Positions 58,210 through 64,000 of a stretch of 64,000 nt of DNA are shown piece by piece. Below the pieces are notes generated by a model, which worked only from the letters and a program-made list of their open reading frames with translations, did no database searches and had not been told where the DNA came from. The position numbers and the translations under genes are program-made. Source of the stretch: Candidatus Merdivivens pullicola (lineage in GTDB: Bacteria; Bacteroidota; Bacteroidia; Bacteroidales; UBA932); NCBI GenBank assembly GCA_017694945.1, contig JADIMA010000040.1:1-64000 (forward strand), given 5' to 3'. Position 1 is the stretch's first letter. Each line of letters starts with the position of its first letter.

Positions 58210-59027
58210 TGGATACTGAAGGTAAAGTTGTGATAATAACGGGAGCCAGCTCTGGTATAGGGTTGGCTTCTTCAAAATTATACGCTTCAAGGGGCTATAG
58301 GGTGGTAATGGCCGCGCGTTCGGTTGACAAACTGGCCGCCGAGGCCGCATCTTTCGGCTGCAATGCCGACAATGTACTCTGTGTCAAGACCGATGTCAGC
58401 ATAGAGGAAGATTGCCGCAATCTGATAGAGAAGGCTGTTGAAAAATTCGGAAGAATCGACATACTTATCAATAATGCCGGCATTTCGATGCGTGCCATGT
58501 TCCGGGATTTGGATTTGTCCGTGTTGAAGCGTCTGATGGACGTTAATTTCTGGGGGACGGTGTATTGTACCAAGTACGCCCTTCCTTATCTGCTTCAGTC
58601 GAAGGGTTCGGTAGTCGGGGTAATCAGCATTGCGGGATATTCCGCACTGCCGGCGCGTTCCGGCTATTCGGCGTCCAAATACGCGATAAGGGGTTTTCTT
58701 GACACTTTGAGGATAGAACACCTTTATGACGGTTTGCATGTTCTTGTCATGGCTCCGGGCTTCACTGCTTCGAACATACGGAATACCGCCCTTGCCGCCG
58801 ACGGTTCGCAGCAGGGAGAATCCCCGAGGGACGAAGGCAAGATGATGACTGCCGAGAAGGTGGCCGAAATCATGGCCAGAGGAATAGACAGGAGGAAATC
58901 GCGGATAACACTGACTCCGATAGGAAAACTCACCGTGCTTATGCACAGGCTGTTCCCGTCTTTGACGGACAGGCTTACGTTTTCTTATATGGCCAAGGAG
59001 CCGGATTCTCCTTTTAAGAAAAAATAG
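58209..59027 (+). CDS. Short-chain dehydrogenase/reductase, probable 3-ketosphinganine reductase
   Basis: A 272-residue SDR. Cofactor motif TGASSGIGLASS near residue 11; DILINNAGIS; catalytic Ser in GVISIAGYSALPARSGYSASKYAIRG with YxxxK (Tyr-SAS-Lys). A hydrophobic segment near the C-terminus (LTVLMHRLFPSLTDRL) could touch the membrane. The start codon shares a base with the stop of the serine palmitoyltransferase gene, so translation is coupled. Reduction of 3-ketosphinganine to sphinganine is inferred from this coupling and from the general resemblance to 3-ketodihydrosphingosine reductases, not from a diagnostic motif. Confidence 0.78.
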   Translation: MDTEGKVVIITGASSGIGLASSKLYASRGYRVVMAARSVDKLAAEAASFGCNADNVLCVKTDVSIEEDCRNLIEKAVEKFGRIDILINNAGISMRAMFRDLDLSVLKRLMDVNFWGTVYCTKYALPYLLQSKGSVVGVISIAGYSALPARSGYSASKYAIRGFLDTLRIEHLYDGLHVLVMAPGFTASNIRNTALAADGSQQGESPRDEGKMMTAEKVAEIMARGIDRRKSRITLTPIGKLTVLMHRLFPSLTDRLTFSYMAKEPDSPFKKK

Positions 59028-59032
59028 ATTTT

Positions 59033-61072
59033 ATGGATAAAGAGTTTTTCCCGAAAGGCTGGAAGGTTTACCTGCCTCTGATAATCGTTTATGTAGTGCT
59101 GCTGTTCTTTTTTCCGAATGTGGGAAAGTTCAAGTACCATTACCAGCTCGGGCGTCCGTGGATGTACGAGACCCTCATTTCGCCTATAGATTTTCCTATC
59201 CTGAAGACGGAAAGCGAACTTCTGGAAGAAAAGGAGGCGCGTTCATCGTCCGTGATTCCGTATTTCAGGCTTGATGAGAATATCAAGAACGAGGTTGACA
59301 GGAGCCTTTCATCGCTCGAAATCCCCGGAGATTCGTCTTTGATAAGCCAGGATTTCATAATGTCCCTGTTCGATACCGTATATGATTACGGGGTCGTTTC
59401 CCTTCTGTCCGAGCAGGAAATAGAGAACGGGATGGTCTTTGTCCAGAAAAACCGCAGGGCCGCAGAGGTGCCTGTGGAAAATATTTTCGATATCTCTCAT
59501 GCGGAGTCTTATATAAGGGACAGGCTTGCCGCCGAGACAGGGAAGAGCCAGGCCGATTCATTGTACGAAGCCCTGTCGCTGTCTCAGTATCTTAAGCCGA
59601 ATCTCATATTCGACCAGGCGACGACTGACATGATTCACAAGGAGGCTACGGATTATGTGTCCCCTACGAAGGGCATCATATATACGGGCCAGTTGATAGT
59701 GTCCAACGGAGAGATAATAACGGCGGAAATAGAGCAGTTGCTCGATTCCTACAAAGCGGAATATCTTTCAAGCATGGGTATTTCCGGCAGTACTGCCTTG
59801 ATTGCGATAGGAAACGCACTTTTGCTGCTTTTCACCCTGATGTCGTTTTATGCTGCCATACTTTTTGTGGACAAGGGCGTTTTCAAGGATGGCCGCAAAT
59901 ATCTTTTCCTGCTCACGCTTTATGCCATCTCCACTCTGATAATCGAACTTGTCGGAAACATGGAGGATGCTTCCTACATGTTCCTCGTCCCGTTCCCGCT
60001 GTTCGCCCTGTACATGCTGGCTTTTTTCAAGAGAAGGTTCGTTTTCCCGATTTATACCGTGATACTTTCGCCGCTTCTTGTGGTGGCTCAGGAAGGCACG
60101 GAACTTTTCTTTATGAATATGCTTGCCGGGATCGTCGCCATAATATCATATACGAGGTTCAACAGGGGGTGGCTCCAGTTCGTCAACGCCCTGTTCATAT
60201 TTTTGACTCTTACGCTTTCATATACGGCTTTCGTCATGTTGCAGAATGAGGATCTCAGCCGTTACGGGGATTACGGGGATGTGTTCTATCTGGGGCTGGC
60301 CAGTCTTTTCTGTGTGGCCGGCTATCCGCTCGTGTTCCTGTTCGAGAGGGTTTTCATGCTTGTCTCCAATTCCAGGCTTGTCGAACTTGCAGACACCAAC
60401 AACAGGTTGTTGCGCCTTATGGCTGAAAAGGCTCCGGGAACCTTCCAGCATGTATTGCAGGTAATGAACATATCCGATGCCTGCGCGCGCGCCATAGGGG
60501 CCGAAGTCCAGTTGGTGAGGACGGGCTCGCTGTACCATGACATAGGCAAGACGGCCAATCCGCAGTGTTTTGTTGAAAATGCAGTTCCGGGAGTAAACTA
60601 TCATGAAGGCCTTTCGCCTGAGGAAAGCGCGAGGGATATCATAAAGCATGTGGATGACGGAGTCGCGCTTGCGAAGAAATACAAGATTCCGCAGGTAGTT
60701 GTGGATTTCATACTTTCACATCACGGGACTACCAGGACGGAGTATTTTTACAATGTTTTCGTCAATAACGGAGGCGATCCGGAGAGGGTGTCCGAGTTCC
60801 AGTATCACGGGTTCAAACCCAAGACAAAAGAACAGGTGATAGTGATGTTTGCGGATACCGTCGAGGCGGCCTCGCGTTCTCTGAAAAATTATTCCGAGCA
60901 GAGCGTAAGGGAACTTGTTGACAATGTAGTGAAGATGAAGATAGACGACGGACAACTGCTTGACGCGGATATTTCGCTCAAGGAAATATCCGTGCTTAAA
61001 TCGGTGCTTGTGGAGTATTTGATGCAAATCAACCACGCGCGGATAGCATATCCTAAGCGGCAGCAAAAATAG
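59033..61072 (+). CDS. PgpH-type c-di-AMP phosphodiesterase (7TMR-HDED / HD)
   Basis: A 679-residue membrane protein. One helix at about residues 12-28, an extracytoplasmic 7TMR-HDED domain (about 35-265), seven membrane helices (about 272-465), then a cytoplasmic HD phosphodiesterase domain (about 480-660). The HD residues are GSLYHDIGKTANP, and later ILSHHGTTRTEYF and FADTVEAASRS. By family knowledge PgpH hydrolyses c-di-AMP to pApA. Five bp after the SDR gene, so likely in the same transcript. The YbbR protein near 32 kb may belong to the same signalling system. Confidence 0.93.
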   Translation: MDKEFFPKGWKVYLPLIIVYVVLLFFFPNVGKFKYHYQLGRPWMYETLISPIDFPILKTESELLEEKEARSSSVIPYFRLDENIKNEVDRSLSSLEIPGDSSLISQDFIMSLFDTVYDYGVVSLLSEQEIENGMVFVQKNRRAAEVPVENIFDISHAESYIRDRLAAETGKSQADSLYEALSLSQYLKPNLIFDQATTDMIHKEATDYVSPTKGIIYTGQLIVSNGEIITAEIEQLLDSYKAEYLSSMGISGSTALIAIGNALLLLFTLMSFYAAILFVDKGVFKDGRKYLFLLTLYAISTLIIELVGNMEDASYMFLVPFPLFALYMLAFFKRRFVFPIYTVILSPLLVVAQEGTELFFMNMLAGIVAIISYTRFNRGWLQFVNALFIFLTLTLSYTAFVMLQNEDLSRYGDYGDVFYLGLASLFCVAGYPLVFLFERVFMLVSNSRLVELADTNNRLLRLMAEKAPGTFQHVLQVMNISDACARAIGAEVQLVRTGSLYHDIGKTANPQCFVENAVPGVNYHEGLSPEESARDIIKHVDDGVALAKKYKIPQVVVDFILSHHGTTRTEYFYNVFVNNGGDPERVSEFQYHGFKPKTKEQVIVMFADTVEAASRSLKNYSEQSVRELVDNVVKMKIDDGQLLDADISLKEISVLKSVLVEYLMQINHARIAYPKRQQK

Positions 61073-61073
61073 G

Positions 61074-61104
61074 TTGTGTATTTGCCGCATTTTCACTATA
61101 TTTG
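61074..61104 (+). promoter_or_regulatory. Promoter of the trigger factor gene
   Basis: TTG (61074-61076), 20 nt, TATATTTG (61097-61104). Start codon 38 nt downstream. The preceding gene ends just upstream, so this is an independent promoter for tig and possibly clpP. Confidence 0.55.
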
Positions 61105-61142
61105 CGCCCTATTGCGAAATTTGAAAAAGTATTATACAGATT

Positions 61143-62462
61143 ATGGAAATTAAAAGCAACAAAATCGATGAACTCAACATCGCTTTGAGTATTGAAATCA
61201 AGGAAGACGACTATGCGGAGGATCTGAAAAAGAAACTCTCCGCCTACAGGCGCAAGGCTGATATAAAAGGTTTCAGGAAAGGCATGGCTCCGGCTGCCCT
61301 TATACAGAAACTTTACGGCGTGCAGGCCCGCAGCGAGGCCGTCAATGACATGCTCGCAAAATCGCTTCAGGATTATATTAGCGACAACAAACTCAATATC
61401 ATAGGCGAACCGCTTCCTTCCGAGGACAAGAAGTCCATTGACTGGGAGAACGACAAGGATTTCGAATTTGATTTCGATATAGCGCTTTCCCCTGAAATCG
61501 ACCTCGAAGTGTCGAAGGAAGACAGCGTGGCATATTACAACGTTTCAGTGGATGAGAAGGCCAAAGAATCCATGCGTGCAAGCCTGCTGGGACAGTACGG
61601 TTCCCTTGAAGATGCGGAGTCCATAGAAGACGACTATTTCTTCACGGCTGATTTTGTCCAGGGAGACTTCAAGGTGGAAGACACTTATGTCGCCGTAAGG
61701 AGCATGACCGAGGCCGGAAAGAAAGGGATAGCAGGAAAGAAAATAGGGGATGTCGTGGATGTGGATGTCAACGCCTGGTTTGAAAACGAGACGGATCGCG
61801 CTTCCATGCTGAAACTTTCAAAAGAGGAACTTGCAGGCATGCAACCGGTGTTCCAGATGACAGTCAAGACTATCAAGCACTTCGTGCCTGCCAAGGCAGA
61901 CCAGGATACCTTCGACAGGATATACGGGAAAGATGTCGTAAAGAGCGAAGAGGAGTTCGATGCCAAGATAGAAGAGCGTCTCCGTGAAGAATATGACCGC
62001 GAACGCGATTACCGCTTCATGCTTGATGTCAAGGAATACCTTCTTGCAAAGGCTGCAATCTCCCTTCCTGAAAACTTCATGAAGAGATGGATTTATTATG
62101 CGAACGACGGCAAGTTCACTATGGAAGACATAGAGAAGGAGTTCGACCTCTTCCTGAAAGATTATCGCTGGCAGATGCTGCGCGGATATTTCATGAAGAA
62201 ATTCGATGTAAAGGTTTCACGTGAGGATCTTCTTGCGACCGCCAGGGAATTCGCCGTTTATCAGTTCGCAATGTACGGAATCAACAATGCTCCGAAAGAG
62301 CAGTTGGATAAATTTGCTGAAAACATGCTGTCCCAGGAAAGGGAGGCTTCCCGCATATACGACAAGACTGAAGACGACAAGTGCATAGCAGCGATAAAGG
62401 AGCACATAACCCTTAAATCCGAAGATATCACCATAGAGAAACTTCGTGAATTGAACGGATAG
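61143..62462 (+). CDS. tig: Trigger factor
   Basis: A 439-residue ribosome-associated chaperone. The ribosome-binding tail is [20 protein letters not shown], the Bacteroidota variant of the GFRxGxxP motif. The PPIase-like middle domain (about 155-250) is reduced and the C-terminal helical arms run from about 270. Directly followed by clpP after 4 bp, the conserved tig-clpP-clpX order. Confidence 0.95.
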   Translation: MEIKSNKIDELNIALSIEIKEDDYAEDLKKKLSAYRRKADIKGFRKGMAPAALIQKLYGVQARSEAVNDMLAKSLQDYISDNKLNIIGEPLPSEDKKSIDWENDKDFEFDFDIALSPEIDLEVSKEDSVAYYNVSVDEKAKESMRASLLGQYGSLEDAESIEDDYFFTADFVQGDFKVEDTYVAVRSMTEAGKKGIAGKKIGDVVDVDVNAWFENETDRASMLKLSKEELAGMQPVFQMTVKTIKHFVPAKADQDTFDRIYGKDVVKSEEEFDAKIEERLREEYDRERDYRFMLDVKEYLLAKAAISLPENFMKRWIYYANDGKFTMEDIEKEFDLFLKDYRWQMLRGYFMKKFDVKVSREDLLATAREFAVYQFAMYGINNAPKEQLDKFAENMLSQEREASRIYDKTEDDKCIAAIKEHITLKSEDITIEKLRELNG

Positions 62463-62466
62463 TATC

Positions 62467-63132
62467 ATGGAATCGGAGTTTGAAAAATACGCCAGGGGGC
62501 ATTGCGGAATCAGTTCGCTGAACCTGCACCGCTACCGTTCGATATGCGACGACTACATCAATCCGACGATTATAGAGGAGAGAAAACTCAATGTCGCCCA
62601 GATGGATGTCTTCAGCCGTCTGATGATGGATCGCATCATCTTCCTCGGTGTGCCTATTTATGACGATGTCGCCAATATCATACAGGCGCAACTGCTGTTT
62701 CTGGATTCAAGCGATTCCTCGGATATACAGTTGTATATCAACTCTCCGGGCGGTTCAGTAAGCAGCGGGCTCGGCATATACGACACAATGCAGCTGATAA
62801 GGTCGGACGTATCGACGATAAATACGGCCATGTGCGCAAGCATGGCTTCGGTGCTGTTGTGCGCGGGGGCGAAAGGCAAGCGTTTTGCCCTGCCTCATTC
62901 AAGGACGATGATACACCAGCCTTTGGGCGGCGCGCAGGGCCAGGCTTCGGATATAGAGATAGCGGCGAGGGAGATAGCCAAGACCAAGCACGAACTTTAT
63001 AAGATAATTTCCGAGCATACGGGGCAGACGATAAAGAAGATAACGTCCGATAGCGACCGGGATTACTGGATGACATCGCAGGAAGCCCTTGATTACGGAA
63101 TGATAGACGAGATTTTGGTAAAGAAAAAGTAA
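62467..63132 (+). CDS. clpP: ATP-dependent Clp protease proteolytic subunit
   Basis: A 221-residue serine protease. Catalytic Ser in [17 protein letters not shown], His in [11 protein letters not shown], and Asp in [24 protein letters not shown] forms the substrate-binding strand. The N-terminal 30 residues are longer than in E. coli ClpP and may be processed. Forms a tetradecamer with the ClpX unfoldase encoded next. Confidence 0.97.
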   Translation: MESEFEKYARGHCGISSLNLHRYRSICDDYINPTIIEERKLNVAQMDVFSRLMMDRIIFLGVPIYDDVANIIQAQLLFLDSSDSSDIQLYINSPGGSVSSGLGIYDTMQLIRSDVSTINTAMCASMASVLLCAGAKGKRFALPHSRTMIHQPLGGAQGQASDIEIAAREIAKTKHELYKIISEHTGQTIKKITSDSDRDYWMTSQEALDYGMIDEILVKKK

Positions 63133-63137
63133 TTCAG

Positions 63138-63170
63138 GAGGCATGCCGGCTCTGCCGGTCTGCCTCTTTC
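63138..63170 (+). terminator. Hairpin between clpP and clpX
   Basis: GAGGCA TG CCGG CTCTG CCGG TC TGCCTC, then TTTC. The stem is strong but the T-run short, so it could be a partial terminator, an attenuator that lowers clpX relative to clpP, or an RNA processing site. Confidence 0.5.
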
Positions 63171-63180
63171 AGATTTTAAT

Positions 63181-64000
63181 ATGGCTAAAAGGACTACTTC
63201 AACAGGAAACGCTAATGAACCGCGTTGTTTTTTCTGCGGTCGCAGTCAGGACGACGGGGCAATGCTGTTGCAGGGGCAGAAAGGATATATATGTACGGAT
63301 TGCATATATACGGCTGCCGATTATCTCAAGCAGATGGGCGTTCCCAATCCAGGAGCATACGAGGACGAGGAACAGAAAGGCCCCGGAATAGACAAGGACA
63401 AAGGCCTTCAACTGCTTCGTCCGAAAGAGATTAATGATTTTCTTGACCAGTATGTAATAGGGCAGGAAAGGGCGAAGAAACTGCTTTCCGTCGCCGTTTA
63501 CAATCATTATAAAAGGATCAAGTACAATGAAAGCCACCAGGGAACCGGCAAAAAGGGAAGCAAGCGCCTTCGCGAGATTTCAGATGTCGAAGGTGTGGAG
63601 ATTGAAAAATCCAACATCCTGCTTGTCGGCCCTACGGGTACAGGAAAAACATTGCTCGCAAGGACGATAGCGCGGCTTCTCAATGTGCCTTTCGCCATTG
63701 TGGATGCAACGGTTCTGACCGAGGCCGGCTACGTGGGCGAAGATGTCGAAAACATACTGACCCGTCTGTTGCAGGATGCGGATTATGATGTGGCTATGGC
63801 TGAAAAGGGTATCGTCTTCGTTGACGAGATAGACAAGATAGCCCGCAAGGGTGACAATCCGTCCATCACACGCGACGTTTCAGGAGAAGGGGTGCAGCAG
63901 GCAATGCTGAAACTGCTCGAGGGTACTGTCGTCAATGTGCCTCCGAAAGGCGGCAGGAAGCATCCCGAGCAGGCCATGGTTCCGGTGAATACGAAAGACA
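63181..64000 (+). CDS. clpX: ATP-dependent Clp protease ATP-binding subunit ClpX, N-terminal part (cut by window edge)
   Basis: 273 codons are visible. The C4 zinc-binding domain is [11 protein letters not shown] ... GYICTDC (about residues 16-40). The AAA+ module starts with [17 protein letters not shown], Walker [12 protein letters not shown], pore loop GYVGEDVEN, Walker [12 protein letters not shown]. The ORF track lacks it because the stop is outside the window. ClpX unfolds tagged substrates for ClpP. Confidence 0.97.
   Translation, partial: MAKRTTSTGNANEPRCFFCGRSQDDGAMLLQGQKGYICTDCIYTAADYLKQMGVPNPGAYEDEEQKGPGIDKDKGLQLLRPKEINDFLDQYVIGQERAKKLLSVAVYNHYKRIKYNESHQGTGKKGSKRLREISDVEGVEIEKSNILLVGPTGTGKTLLARTIARLLNVPFAIVDATVLTEAGYVGEDVENILTRLLQDADYDVAMAEKGIVFVDEIDKIARKGDNPSITRDVSGEGVQQAMLKLLEGTVVNVPPKGGRKHPEQAMVPVNTKD

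Overview
The window is a chromosomal segment of a Bacteroidales bacterium (phylum Bacteroidota). The evidence is Bacteroidota-type promoters (TTTG, about 19-21 bp, TAnnTTTG), a fused NuoCD in an 11-subunit complex I without NuoEFG, surface lipoproteins with BACON or PKD domains, a BtuB/BtuG-like cobalamin locus, a serine palmitoyltransferase for sphingolipids, and phylum-typical families (DUF5606, PUR-alpha-like DUF3276, long NusB). I cannot name a genus from the sequence alone; a gut-type Bacteroidales, possibly Rikenellaceae-like, is a guess.

Bases 1-3,900 are an AT-rich accessory (defence) region, all genes on the minus strand: the 5' part of a type I restriction methylase gene (hsdM, missed by the ORF track because it runs off the window), a two-gene cassette of an MBL-fold hydrolase and a multi-pass membrane protein, and a broken cas9 that keeps only RuvC-I and the bridge helix. 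Beside the cas9 stump is a well-formed tracrRNA-like gene with its own promoter and terminator. No cas1, cas2 or array was found.

Bases 3,900-16,500 hold host-niche functions: a Ser-type sulfatase divergent from its maturase (anSME), 5-formyl-THF cyclo-ligase, two small membrane proteins, a CDF metal exporter, a cobalamin-riboswitch-controlled btuB / btuG-like / PKD-lipoprotein operon, and a tandemly duplicated pair of BACON-like lipoproteins. Bases 16,500-33,300 hold ornithine carbamoyltransferase, the uvrB - RSH - uvrA cluster (the RSH has a synthetase domain but a degenerate hydrolase site), an M28 peptidase, a TPR protein, NAD synthetase, a PUR-alpha-like protein, nusB, yajC, a YbbR protein and coaE.

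Bases 33,400-43,400 are the nuoABCDHIJKLMN operon (minus strand). Bases 43,480-54,900 hold DUF5606, rimO, a DUF6340 lipoprotein, yicC, glnS, nth, an FtsE-type ATPase, a 1,000-residue TPR protein and its outer-membrane barrel partner. Bases 54,930-64,000 hold gyrB, serine palmitoyltransferase plus a short-chain reductase (likely two consecutive sphingolipid steps), a PgpH-type c-di-AMP phosphodiesterase, and tig-clpP-clpX (clpX cut by the window end).

The two most interesting things are (1) the cas9 stump with a preserved tracrRNA gene next to other defence genes, and (2) an intergenic element of about 350-390 bp with nested inverted repeats and a conserved central hairpin. It is present in two opposite copies (15,971-16,357 and 25,619-25,970), with a third internally deleted copy at 33,306-33,388 and a solo end near 8,890.
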